Positions 1 through 9,885 of a stretch of DNA of 20,634 nt are shown here, one piece after another. This DNA is from Allomyces macrogynus ATCC 38327 (lineage: Eukaryota > Blastocladiomycota > Blastocladiomycetes > Blastocladiales > Blastocladiaceae), in NCBI GenBank assembly GCA_000151295.1, contig GG745331.1:1890900-1911533 (forward strand). Reading direction: 5' to 3'. A program made the position numbers and the translations under genes. Positions within the stretch are counted from its first letter, which is position 1; each line of letters starts with the position of its first letter. The notes under the pieces are model-generated. The model ran no database searches. It saw only the letters and a program-made list of their open reading frames with translations, and was not told the origin of the DNA.

Positions 1-3000
1 CGTGTCGCCCTCGCCGCGCCGGCCCGTCATGCCTTCGCGCAGCACGCACTCGGGCTCGTCGGCCGTCGCCGGTGCCCCATCCGTGCTCGTCGTCGGTGCC
101 GTCGTTGCCCGCGTACGGCCGACCCGGAAATCGTGCCAAGTCCGGCTCGCGATACGGTTTCAGCAGCTCGACGTGGAACGTCGGGTGCACCTTGTACCCG
201 GCTGGCAATCCGAGCCTGCACGCGCGACCGCCACCGACCACGGCCTCGACGTTAAACGGGCCAATGAACTTGGGCAGTAACTTACGCGACGTCAGCTCCG
301 TGCCTGATGCTGTGCGCGCCGCAATGTTCTTGGTCGAGAGCCACACGCGGTCGCCGACGAGGTACTCGACGTGCTTGCGGTGCCGGTTGACTTGCATCAC
401 CATGGCCGCGCGCGATCGATCCAGGCTCACCCGAGCATCTCGCGTCGCTGCGTCGAGCTGCTCCGCCATGCGCTCGAGCTGCGGTACCGGGATATTGTTG
501 CCGAGCATGATCTCGACCGGCCCGCGCGGCACAACGCCCCACAGCTCGAATGGCGACTTGCCCGTCGGCTCGGCGCGCGAGTTGTTGTAGGCGAACTCGA
601 CAAACGGCAGGTATGTTGGCCAGTTGGTGCGCTGCGCGTTGACGAAATGCCGCAGCATCGACTGCACCGTGCGATTCGCGACTTCGGCCTGGCCGTCAGA
701 CTGTGGATGATACGCTGTCGACATCGCTAACCGCGTGCCCAACCGCCGCCAAAGCGCTTCCCAAAACGCAGATGCGAACCGCGGGTCACGGTCGCTCACG
801 ATGCAGTCGGGCAAGCCAAAATCGGGCAAGACGTACCGAATGTACAAGCGCGCAAGCCCTTCGGCGTCCGTCGTCATGACCGTTGGGATCACGCGCAACC
901 GCTTCGTCAACGCGCACACGAGCGTGACGATGGCGTCTTTTCCGCCCTCCCCGTCTGGAAGCTTGCCGATCAGGTCGATGTTGATTCGGCCCCACGGCCG
1001 ATCCGGTACAGGAAGCGGTCGCAGCAGGCCGTCAGTCTTGCCGATCTTGGGTTTGTTGGCCTGGCAGCTCACGCACGTCCGCACATAGGCCTCGACGTCG
1101 GCCGCCATGCCACGCCAGTAGCACCACCGACGCAGCAGGTCGAGCGTGCGACGCGCGCCCATGTGCCCGGCGAGCGGCGTGTCGTGGGCCTCGGACAGCC
1201 ACAAGGTGCGCAGCTCGCGGTCGTTTGGGATGAGCGGCACCCGCCGCGCCTCGCCACTGACCTCCACGAACTTGAACAGGATCCCGTCGTCGGCGACGTA
1301 CCCCGCGGGCAGCTGCTCGAGCATCGCGTGCAACCGTCGATCCGCCGCCGTCGCGGCCACGACGCGCCGCATCATGTCTGGCTCGACTTCTGGTCGAACC
1401 CCTTGCACGAGATCCTCGGCGGGCTCTTGCGCGTGCTCGCCCTCGACCGCAATCGCCACGGTCTCGTCGTGCTTGTGCGACCGCCGTACCTGCAGTACCG
1501 CGAATTTCCCGTCCTCGCCTTTGTATAATGGCACCGCCGCGACGCGCAACGCACCGTTGGCACCGCGCGCGAGTGGTGTGTACAGCGCGTCGGCAAGCAG
1601 CGACCCGTCCGGTCGCAAGTCCGGCCGTCGCGACAGCGCGTCAGCGTGCGGCATGCGCTCGCCCTTCTCGTACTTGATTTCCAGATCGTACTCGGCGAGC
1701 GACGACAGCCACCGCACTTGCCGTCCATTGAGCTCGCGCTGCGTCGCAAAGTACTCAAGCGTGCGGTGGTCCGAGTTGCACCGCACCGACTTGCCGTGCA
1801 CGTACGTGCGCCACCGATTCAACGCGGCGACGATTGCCAGTAACTCGCGGTCGTGGACCGGGTACGCGCGTTCCGGTGGCTTCAACTTGCGACTGAAATA
1901 TTCGATCGGTCGCCCATTCTGCTGTAGCACCGCGCCGACGGCGAACCCGCTCGCGTCGGTCGTGATCTCGAAATCGCCGTCCTCGTCAGGCAGCACCAGC
2001 ACCGGCGCCGACGACAGCGCGTCCTTGAGCGCGCGGAACGCTGCGTCGGCCGCGGCTGACCATTCGTACGTGACGTCGTCGGCGAGCAAGTCCGTCAGCG
2101 GGTGCGCGAGCTCGGCGAATCCATTGACAAATCGCGCGTAGTAGTTGGCGAGCCCGATGAACCCGCGCAACTCCTTCTGGTCCTTGGGCACGGGCCAATC
2201 GCGCACTGCCGCGACCTTGGCTGGGTCGACATGCACGCCGTCGCGGTCCACGAAATGACCAAGGTACTCGACCCGCTCCTTGAAAAACTCGCACTTGCTC
2301 GGCTTGACATGGAACTCGTTCTTGCGTAGCACCTCGAGCACCTGCCGAACGTGGCGCTCATGCTCAGCCTTGGTCTTCGAGTAGATCAAGATGTCGTCGA
2401 GGAACACGACGACGAACCGGTCGAGGTACGGCTCAAACACCTGGTTCATGGCGCGCATGAACGTCGATGGTGCGTTGCACAAGCCGAAGCTGAGCACGCG
2501 CCACTCGAACGTCCCGTACCGCGTCACGAACGCCGTCTTGTGCACGTCCGACTCGTCCATGCGCACTTGGTGATACCCGCTGACAAGGTCGAGCTTCGTG
2601 TAGTAGCGCGCGCCACGCAGCATCCGGAAGAGGGTCTCGGCGCGCGGCAGCGGGTATGTATCGCGTACCGTGATCTTGTTCAGTGCGCGATAATCCACGC
2701 ACACCCGGACGCCTCCGTCTTTCTTTGGCACGAACAGGACCGGCGACGCAAACGGCGAGCCCTTGCTCGGCCGGATCAGCCCGCGTCGCAACAGCTCGTC
2801 TAGCTGCTTGCGCAGTTCCTCGAGCTCCTTGGGCGAGGCCTGGTATGCGCGCTGTGCGACTGGCCGCGCGCCCTCCTTGAGCTCGATCCGGTGGTCGACA
2901 TCGCGCTTCGGCGGCATGCCCGTTGGCTCGGCGAACACGGTTGGGAACTCGTCGACTAACTGCTTCACGACCGTGCCCGTGTAGCCAACGCCCTCGACCT

Positions 3001-3175
3001 CGATGTGGTTGAGCGAGACCATGAACACGTTTGCCGGGTCGTCGCGCATCGCCGCCGCGCACTCTTTGGCAGAAAGCAAGTCGACCTCGATGTGGGATGG
3101 CCCGCCCGCCACCGGCTGCACGCGTGTCGCGCCGCCGTCAAGCGACAGCGCGCCTGACGACCAGTCGAGCTGCGG
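1..3175 (-). CDS. pol: Pol polyprotein: reverse transcriptase, RNase H, integrase (partial)
   Basis: This minus-strand frame is open without a stop from about 3175 to the window edge, over 1050 codons. It begins in the P-Q-L-D-W segment that normally follows the protease motif ILGRPWL. Reverse transcriptase follows, with the catalytic FLDD motif at 2393-2404 and the preceding SFGLCNAPSTF segment. Next is RNase H (TDASGFAVGAVLQQ, about 1930-1970). The integrase has an HHCC zinc-binding domain (H-x6-H and C-x2-C, about 1050-1200) and a D,D,E core readable as INIDLIG, IVSDRDP and GQAEVAN. A GPY/F-like module (KFIGPF, HVELLKPY) ends near 150. The product copies element RNA into DNA and inserts it in the genome. 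There is no obvious independent start; expression probably depends on gag-protease translation, from which it is offset by +1. The last 20 codons turn arginine-rich, and a neighbouring frame reads like a chromodomain start. Confidence 0.92.
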
Positions 3176-5000
3176 GGTCACACTCGCGCAACCACGGCCG
3201 GCCCAAAATCACTTCCCATGCGACGTTGTCGAGCACCAGGCACCGCGCGGTCGTGGCGGCGCCCGCGACCATGACACGCAGCTCCGCCCATTCGCGTCGC
3301 ACGCGTCGCGAGACGCCGTCGAAACCCGAGACGCGCAACCACCCGTCGCGCACGATTCGCGCGCCCACGCGCTCCACGACGGCACGTCGCGCGACGTTGT
3401 GCGAGGCGCCCGAGTCGACCATGACCACCGCGTCGTGCTCCTGCAGCAACTTTTTCCTGTGCCGCTCGCCCATGCACTTCTTCGACCAAGTGCGGCCCTT
3501 GCGCGGCTCCTCGCTCACTGCGAGCACCGCATCGTACGCGTACGGCTGGTCAGTGCCAAACGCCAAGATTTCAAGATCCTCCTCGACCACCGCATCGTCA
3601 CGCTCCTCCCCCTGGTCCAAGTCGACGCGCCTGTCGGCGGTGTCCTTCGGCGAAACGATGAGCGGCTCCCGTGCGTCGTCCACGTCGACGTCAACTGCAA
3701 CGTGCAAAAGCTGCGTCGTGCCGCCATCGTTCACGTCCGTATGAACAAAATTTGGACTTGTGCCACCAACAGGGACGACCTGACCAGAGCGAGAAGAGCA
3801 ATCAAAACGGCAGGTGCATTGATGATTGAAAACCGCGACATTCGCGTTCGGCCGGCGCGGGCAATTGTGACGCAAATGGCCCACCTCATCGCACCGATAA
3901 CAGCGGCGCGTTTCGACCTCGTACTCGTCGTCCTGGCGGTCGTCACGGCCACGGCCGCCACGACCACCCCGACCGCCATTCTGGCCACGGCGACTACGAC
4001 CCTGGCCGCGATTACCATGGCCACGGCGCCCTTGCACAGCGTCGACCTGCATACGGTCGTCCTGTACGCGATCATGCACCGCCAGCATGTTGAACCCGTT
4101 CGAAAGCTGGAGAACGCCCCAAATGTCGATGGCCCGGGTGTAGACCTGCTCCATGAACGACCAACGCAGGTTCTGGTCCTCCGACGGTGGGTTCAAGCGA
4201 CCGTCGCCGAGCAGCGTCATGACGTTCGTCGGCACCGACGCCAAGAAACACGAGTAAAGCTCGGCGGCAGACGCCTGCTCGACAGTCACTGCCAGGGCCG
4301 CAAACGCGGCCACATGCTGCTCCATGGTCCCGCCCGACTGGAAACGGAACTGCTGCAGTTCACGACGCTTGGTCAGGGCCGCCGTCTTGGGCCGGAAACG
4401 CTCCGAAACGGTGTTCGCAATACCTTCGGGCGTTGTGGGCCACTGGCCCGTCGCGTTCTGCAGCACGCGGTAGGTCTCCGCCTCACCCGTGAACGCGCGG
4501 TCGAGCAAGAGAACAATGGCCATCTCGCTGTGCTTGCGCGCGCGCATGAAGGCGACCCACTTACCCACGTCGCTGAACCACGCGCGGACCGCCTCATACG
4601 TGCCCGTGCCGTCAAACTTGGGTGGCGGAATTTTTTCGTTGCCCCCATACGCCGTCTCGTCTCCCACCGGGCTCGCGGCGGCACCAGCGACAGCCATGGC
4701 AGGAGCCGTCGACGCAGCAGAGGCAACTGCCGCAACAGGAACCGCATCTGGGGACGGCGCCGCAGGCAGCGGCGCGGAATTGTTCGACAACTTCTGCAAA
4801 ATGACCATGAGGGCATCGAGTTTTGCGCCTTGTTCGGCCACGGCCGTCTTGACCTCCGAAACCGACCCCTCGAGGGCCACCGTCCGCGTCGCGAGGGCAT
4901 TATCATTCGCCATCATTGCGGGCAGGTGCTGGTCGACCACCGCCCGAACCTCGGCCAGCTGTTCAAGAGGCGTCGCAGGTGTCGCCGGTTCGCCCGTCAT
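3138..5000 (-). CDS. gag-pro: Gag-protease of the Ty3/gypsy element
   Basis: The likely start is the ATG at 5000 (protein starts MTGEPATP), giving 620 residues. The same frame is open upstream to about 5357, but that part reads through a ~32-bp tandem repeat, not a multiple of three, and is probably untranslated leader. In order: a coiled-coil-like segment (about residues 10-70), an Ala/Pro-rich linker, a retrotransposon capsid-like domain starting near PPPKFDGTGTYEAVRAWF, an Arg/Gly-rich basic stretch, and a CCHC zinc knuckle (C-x2-C-x4-H-x4-C, 3861-3902, from residue 367). After an acidic linker comes an aspartic protease with active site DSGAS (Asp about residue 529, 3402-3419) and the flap-end motif VILGRPWL. 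Gag packages element RNA and the protease matures the polyprotein. The frame stops at TGA 3138-3140, just after the point where similarity moves into the pol frame. Confidence 0.9.
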   Translation of the reverse strand: MTGEPATPATPLEQLAEVRAVVDQHLPAMMANDNALATRTVALEGSVSEVKTAVAEQGAKLDALMVILQKLSNNSAPLPAAPSPDAVPVAAVASAASTAPAMAVAGAAASPVGDETAYGGNEKIPPPKFDGTGTYEAVRAWFSDVGKWVAFMRARKHSEMAIVLLLDRAFTGEAETYRVLQNATGQWPTTPEGIANTVSERFRPKTAALTKRRELQQFRFQSGGTMEQHVAAFAALAVTVEQASAAELYSCFLASVPTNVMTLLGDGRLNPPSEDQNLRWSFMEQVYTRAIDIWGVLQLSNGFNMLAVHDRVQDDRMQVDAVQGRRGHGNRGQGRSRRGQNGGRGGRGGRGRDDRQDDEYEVETRRCYRCDEVGHLRHNCPRRPNANVAVFNHQCTCRFDCSSRSGQVVPVGGTSPNFVHTDVNDGGTTQLLHVAVDVDVDDAREPLIVSPKDTADRRVDLDQGEERDDAVVEEDLEILAFGTDQPYAYDAVLAVSEEPRKGRTWSKKCMGERHRKKLLQEHDAVVMVDSGASHNVARRAVVERVGARIVRDGWLRVSGFDGVSRRVRREWAELRVMVAGAATTARCLVLDNVAWEVILGRPWLRECDPAARLVVRRAVA

Positions 5001-5084
5001 GACGCCAACCGTGATGAAAAACGCGAGACGAGAGAAAACAACTCGATGGGCAGGAACCCGCAACGAATTTGCACAACAAGTAAA

Positions 5085-5315
5085 CCGCGCCAACGAGAAC
5101 CGGCGCAACCGCGAAAATGCGCTATCGAGAACAGGCGCAAACGAGACACCGCGCCAAATGAGAACCAGCGCAACTGAGACACCGCGCCAACGAGAACCGG
5201 CGCAACGAGACACTGCGCCAACGAGAACCGGCGCAAACGAGAAACCGCGCCAAATGGGAACCAGCGCCAACGAGAAACCGCGCCAAACAGGAACCAGCGC
5301 AAACGAAACTGCGGA
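5085..5315 (-). repeat. Degenerate ~32-bp tandem repeat in the element leader
   Basis: About seven imperfect copies of a ~32-bp unit, itself made of two ~16-bp halves, occupy the leader between the primer-binding site and gag. On the minus strand each half contains TTGGCGC or TTGCGCC followed by GGTTCTCG- or GGTTTCTCG-like sequence. The exact octamer TTTGGCGC occurs at 5151-5158, 5247-5254 and 5280-5287. The period is not a multiple of three, which argues against a coding role. Its closeness to the E2F consensus core suggests a possible regulatory or packaging role, but this is only inference. Confidence 0.75.
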
Positions 5316-5366
5316 AGCCCAGCGCCCGAACACACACTTCCAACGCCAGTCCGTCACTTGAAGGAA

Positions 5367-5386
5367 CGAACCTGCAGACGCTACCA
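5367..5386 (-). other. tRNA primer-binding site of the LTR element
   Basis: On the minus strand the site begins TGGTAGCGTCTGCAGG, two bases after the LTR-terminal CA. The plus strand reads as a tRNA 3' end: a T-loop-like CGAA, a stem, a discriminator A-type end and CTACCA. It is the expected site for tRNA-primed minus-strand DNA synthesis. I cannot name the tRNA with confidence. Confidence 0.75.
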
Positions 5387-5388
5387 GT

Positions 5389-5940
5389 TGATACGACCGG
5401 GACGGGGCCCTGACTGATACTTCGGGGAGGATTGCGTAAGGATGTATTTCGCCCAGCAGCGTCCTTCTTATGTAGGAAGACGCCTCACACTATGCGTCTA
5501 ATTGGGGACCACGTGTTGGCAGGGCGCAAGCGGGGGACGCTTGCATACGCGCCAACACAATGGGTTGTTCGAGTGAAGCTCTTCGAGGTCGTGGACTGTG
5601 CTCGGGCGTTCTGGGTGCTCCGTTGCGACTTGCGGCCCATGCAAGGCTCAAAAGGCTTGGCTTGGGCCCTTTGCCTCTCATCACGCCGGCTCCCTGGCGA
5701 GCCCGAGCATTCATTCATGCTCAACCCATGTTCTGTCTTGCGACGCGCCGCAGCTCGCGAGCGAGGAGTCGTTCTCCTGGCCGGCCGCCATCGTGTGCTG
5801 CGACGGCAACCATGGCGTCCGCCAGCCTCCTCAGACACGGTTCCCGCTTGCCAGCGTTGTGCAGTGCGAGGGGATGCGAGGGGATGCGAGGGGGTGCCGA
5901 AGGGCGGGTGGGCATCTGCAACGCGTGCCAGTTGGAATCA
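5389..5940 (-). repeat. 5' LTR (inner edge firm, outer edge uncertain)
   Basis: The inner LTR edge on the minus strand ends GGTCGTATCA, followed by spacer AC and the primer-binding site; LTRs normally end in CA. The outer end should start TG on the minus strand. Plus-strand ATCA ends at 5681 and 5940 would each give a TGAT...ATCA terminal inverted repeat, so the LTR may be about 293 or 552 bp. A TATA-like ACATAAG lies near 5465-5475 on the minus strand. The second LTR needed to settle the limits is outside the window. Short direct repeats of GAGGGGATGC occur near 5869-5892. Confidence 0.4.
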
Positions 5941-7027
5941 GCGTGCGATCGTGGCAGGTTGACCCGGCAGTGGTGGCAAGCGCAAGCGACAACACGCGGG
6001 CAATAAAGGGGGAACGTTGCGTGAAGCAAATGAAATATGTATTTATTAACTATTGGCCGTGTTGTTTGGTCGCGATTGGAGACCGAGCACTTTTCGTGCC
6101 GAGCTCACGCGCGACTGCAACGTTGCAGCAGTCTCTCACTTGGCGCAAATTACTGCTCGCCTGTGCCAGCACTTGGCGACGTGAGCGTGCTCGGCTGGCC
6201 AGCGCTCGCCACAACCACGACCACAGCCCGGGGAGACACGGGTGGAGGACCGTGCGCGAGCTGAGCGTGTGATCCAAGGGCAAGCCAACGCCAACGTTTT
6301 CGGCCGCAATATTCTTCACTTTTTGGTGCGTTCGCGGCACCCACCTGTGCGCGCAGTGTGCGCGGTATTCGTGCGGCCCGCACCGCTGCCCAAAATTTAA
6401 TTTAGGCCTGACCAGGACCATACAATTTTTATGACATTTCAACGCAGCTGCTCCTCGTCAAACGATCGAGACGACGACGACGACGCTGCAAGAGTCTATC
6501 GGCGCGTGCTCCACTTCCCACTTGCCGACCGACTCTCACCCCCGACCGCGCTCCGTGTGCCGTTGTTGTTGACGCTGTGAGCAAAGAAGCACACTGGCCG
6601 CACGCACCGTTTCCACACGCCCTCTCTCTCCTCGCTGTCGCCCTGCCGCGACTGCCTCCTCTCGTGCCTCTGCCCTCGTTGCCGTCGCCCACTCGGGCCG
6701 CCCTCATCCCCCGACGCGCGCCGACTCTGCTCGTCGACCGACTCTGTGCATTTCCCACCTTAGCGTCCCCCGCCGCCGCCGCTGCCGCTGCCGGCCAGCC
6801 TCTCCGCCATCACTCTTTCCCCAGCGGCATCCACGATTGCTCCTCTGGATCAGTCGTTGCTCGACGTGTACCCTCCCGCCTCTCCGCTCGGCCCCCTCAC
6901 CCGGATCCGCGCGATCCCTCGCTTGATCACGGCCCGCATCGCGTCCGACCGGTCGACAGCGACCTGCTCCGCGCCGCGCCGCCGCGCCTGATCCAACGTG
7001 GTCCTGAACCGCGTCGTCCCCCCTCGA
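5941..7027. other. Intergenic region and probable zinc-finger gene 5' UTR
   Basis: I see no supportable gene here. Open frames on both strands read as low-complexity Arg/Pro/Ala shadows typical of high GC. An AT-rich island sits at about 6390-6435, short GAC repeats at 6468-6486 and a CCG/CTG-type repeat at 6768-6796. CT-rich sequence from 6600 onward fits a fungal promoter or leader for the gene starting at 7028, but no precise core promoter can be placed. AATAAA occurs on the plus strand near 6002 and on the minus strand near 6042. Confidence 0.4.
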
Positions 7028-9222
7028 ATGGACGCTGTGCGGCACGCGCACCCGTTCTGCCACCGCCTGGCCGTCGACGCCGGGCCAACCTGGGCCGTCT
7101 TTCCCGACACGTGCGACGACGCGCGAATTGCCATCAACGGCGACTCCATGGACGACCTGACCGCGGCGCCCGCCGGCTATGGGCCGGCCGCGTCAACGTC
7201 TCCGCTCGACCCGCAGCAGCAGTCGCAACCGCAGCAGCCGGGCGAGCATGCGCTGGTCGCATCAGCGACGGGGCTCGCGTTTGTGACGCGGCCGCCGAGT
7301 ACGACGTCGTCGACGGCCTCTGCATTTTCCGCGACGCTCGCGGCCGCGTCGAACCCGCTCGAACTGCTCGCCGTGACGTAAGTTGATTGGACGCTGCCTG
7401 TGCTTGCCTGCCCATTTCCTCCTCTGTCCGCCTTCCACTCTATCGCATCTTTGCTCACCACGGAGCAACGCTCTTCTTTGCCTGCTTTCCTCCCTGTTCA
7501 CAGCAGCGAGCACCTGCTCTCCGGCACCGTCGACCCGTCGCAGTCGTGGCCGTGGCCGACCGACTCCCTGCCTGTCCTGACGACGCACTCGTCGCTCGAC
7601 CTGGTTCCGACCACCGTCTCCACGGGCGACGGCACGAGTCTCGATTCGGCCGGTGGAGGAGCACGGTGGGCGTCGCGCACGCCGTCGATGAGACCGCCGA
7701 GCTTTGCCGACTGGGCCGATCCTGCGCATCCGGCCCCGCAAGCGCCACCCAACCACAGCGGCGCACCGCCTGCCACCGACTTGCTCGGTCGTCCGCGCGG
7801 ACCCACAGCGTCCGACTCGGTCGAGTCCGTCCTCTCGCACACGTCGGCACCGCGCGTCCCGCCGCTCTCGCCCGACGACTTGCTCGAGCCGAGTGCCGAC
7901 ACGCCCGACCCGCTCTTTGCGCTCGAAGGTAGTGCCCCGCCAGCGATGTCGCCGCCACCGCCTGCCGTGCCCGTGCGCGTGACGCAGGCGTACCAGGCGG
8001 CTCGCAACGCGGCCGTTGCAGTTCTCGCGGGCCGCGACGCGCTGTCGCCGCAAGAGGGATTGTGGGGGATGCCGCCGGGCATCGACCAGCAGCAGCAGCC
8101 GCAGCAACATGTCACGATGCACCCGCTGCAGATGCCGCCGCAGGGCTTTGCCGCCTACCGTCACCTCGCCGTCTCCCCACCCCCACAGCAACCGGCCGCG
8201 TCGTGCCCAATGAGCCACGACCCGCGGTACGCGACGACCGGCGACATGGTACGTCTCTGATGCAGGCCGTGATTGGCCTGGCCTTCCCGCCTCACACTCC
8301 CCTTTCTTCCACCACCTAGCTCGGCAGCCCGCCCGACATGTCCGCATGGGCGACACGCGCGTACGCGTGGCCCGCGCCCAACCAGGTCCCGGCCCCCTCC
8401 CTCCCCACACACTACCCGTACGTCCCCGCGCCAGTGGGCCCCGGCATCATGACGACGCAACCCTTCTGCCCGCACACCCCGCTGGCCCCGCTGGGCCCAC
8501 CCCCGGGTTGCGCCAAGACCATTCCCGCCGGGGCCGCCTTACCGCCACGAAAATGTCAGTTTTTTCGGTTCCGGACCCGGCCGCCGCTATTTTCCCCGGA
8601 CTTTTTCCGCCCGACCGGGCTCGCGCCCGCCCCCACGTGCCCCAATACGCGGTCAAGCCCGGGGTCGTCTCGTACCAGCCCCACCCCCCACCCGCTGCCG
8701 CTCCCCGCTCCAGCTCCAGCGCGTTCTGCCGCCCGCCGCCGCGCACCACGCACAACGCGTCGCACCGCGTCGGCCACGGACGTGGGCATCCCACCGGACT
8801 TGGCGGCCGCGGGCCGCAACGCGCACCGGTGTCCGACGTGCGACGTGACGTTCCAGCGGAAGTACGACTATGATCGTCACTACCGCGACTTCCATTCGCA
8901 GGCGGAACCGTTCCAATGCCCAATGTGCCCGCAAACGTTCCGCCGGAAAGATAATTGGCGCCGGCATTTGCGGACCGTGCATCGTGGTGAAGAGGTCGTG
9001 GCGACGTTGGCAGCTCCGGCGCGGGGTGTAAATGCGAGTGCGGTGGGGGTGTCGACAACGACCGTGCCGGTGGTGCCGGGAGGTACTGGGCGCCGCGTCA
9101 CGCGCGCGTCGGCCGCGGCAGGCGCGGGGGCCACGTCGGCGTCGGATTCGGCACACGATTCGCGGTCGTCGACGGGGTCGTCCGAGTCGTCCGAGTACCG
9201 GCCGTCGCCGCACGTGGGGTGA
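7028..9222 (+). CDS. C2H2 zinc-finger protein (three exons)
   Basis: The model is exons 7028-7377, 7504-8248 and 8320-9222, giving 665 residues. Both introns keep phase: 7378-7503 has donor GTAAGT and a CAGCAG tandem acceptor; 8249-8319 has donor GTACGT and acceptor CTAG. The ATG at 7028 is the first in the frame that stays natural through exon 1. Most of the protein is low-complexity (Pro, Ser, Ala, short Gln runs), as in many transcription factors. Two C2H2 fingers lie near the C-terminus, both C-x2-C-x12-H-x4-H: Cys536/Cys539/His552/His557 and Cys565/Cys568/His581/His586, joined by a short linker. This fits a sequence-specific nuclear DNA-binding protein; target and orthologue are not recognised. 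Between about 8550 and 8690 another frame reads more naturally, suggesting paired single-base errors. A Ser/Ala-rich tail follows the fingers. Confidence 0.82.
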
Positions 9223-9541
9223 GACCTGAGAATGAGAGACATGCCGCGGGAGAGAGGAAGAGAGAGACGCGATGATGAAGGAGACCGGACTGGACTTTGT
9301 GTGACGACATTAAGGTACTTTTCGCTCGCTAGACATTGCGCGCCCGCCAATACACTTACCATATCATGTCTCCTCTGTCGTGTTCTTTCCCAGGACTTGC
9401 GCGCTTGTTCGCAGAAAACAAGCAGGAGCACAACTCGCATTTGCAGAGGTTGTTGCTGATCGCCGTCGAGGTGGGGGCGGATTTGTGACCGAGTATTGAA
9501 ACCATACCTACCAGCCTAGAAAAATAAACGATTTCGCTTGC
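9223..9541 (+). other. Zinc-finger gene 3' flank with AATAAA
   Basis: No gene is visible. A plus-strand AATAAA at 9523-9528 lies about 300 nt after the zinc-finger stop codon and just before the minisatellite; it could be that gene's polyadenylation signal. The distance is long but plausible. Confidence 0.4.
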
Positions 9542-9716
9542 GATCTGTTTCCCTTCCCCAGTAGCAGATCTGTTTCCCTTCCCCAGTAGCAGATCTGTTC
9601 CCCTTCCCCAGTAGCAGATCTGTTCCCCTTCCCCAGTAGCAGATCTGTTCCCCTTCCCCAGTAGCAGATCTGTTCCCCTTCCCCAGTAGCAGATATGTTC
9701 CCCTTCCCCAGGAGCA
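9542..9716. repeat. 25-bp minisatellite, seven copies
   Basis: Seven head-to-tail copies of exactly 25 bp start at 9542, 9567, 9592, 9617, 9642, 9667 and 9692, with no spacers. Each contains GATCTGTT, a C/T tract and CCCCAGTAGCA. Copies 1 and 2 share TTTCCC where copies 3 to 7 have TTCCCC, and copy 7 is divergent (GATATG, GGAGCA). The array lies between the ends of two convergent genes. Copy-to-copy uniformity points to recent expansion or homogenisation. Confidence 0.97.
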
Positions 9717-9885
9717 CTCTCAGTCGACCTTGTTCCGCAGTCTCCACTTTCTCCACCTGCACCGCCCACGCGTCTTCGCCCTGTTCGTGTGCCGTCCCCT
9801 CCATGACCGTCGAGTTTCGGTCCACTATCCCAACTGTCGTGCCCACACAACGTGTCACCTCCGTCCCCCACCTTCTCCACCCCAC

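Larger units (their letters stand above)
1..5940 (-). mobile_element. Ty3/gypsy LTR retrotransposon, 3' part cut by window edge
   Basis: The sequence shows, on the minus strand in order, an LTR edge, a tRNA primer-binding site, a repeat-bearing leader, gag with a CCHC zinc knuckle, an aspartic protease, reverse transcriptase, RNase H and integrase. The order protease-RT-RNase H-integrase defines the Ty3/gypsy (Metaviridae) group. The inner LTR edge at 5389 is well placed next to the primer-binding site. The outer LTR edge is uncertain (candidates 5681 or 5940), and the 3' LTR and target-site duplication lie beyond position 1. The coding frames are almost undamaged over 5 kb, which suggests recent insertion. 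Two single-base frame changes (about 3175 and 62) are described separately. Confidence 0.93.

Noticed and set aside
1146..2141. Plus-strand 331-codon open frame
   Set aside because: Antisense to RNase H and integrase; Ser/Arg-rich low complexity with no domain.
3003..5177. Very long plus-strand open frame opposite gag
   Set aside because: It is wholly antisense to clear gag-protease domains, and its sequence is His/Arg/Val-rich without motifs; it is a shadow caused by high GC.
5001..5357. N-terminal extension of gag with repeated WRGFS-like units
   Set aside because: It translates a ~32-bp tandem repeat that cannot keep phase and is more likely leader; the ATG at 5000 starts the natural protein.
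5432..6272. Overlapping plus-strand frames of 148 to 224 codons
   Set aside because: No domains, biased composition, and they overlap the probable LTR and each other.
6577..7386. 269-codon open frame as the first exon of the zinc-finger gene
   Set aside because: It starts at GTG, is Arg/Pro-rich and is out of phase with exon 2; the frame starting at ATG 7028 splices in phase.
9542..9716. CRISPR-like array
   Set aside because: The 25-bp repeats abut with no spacers, so this is a minisatellite in a eukaryotic genome.
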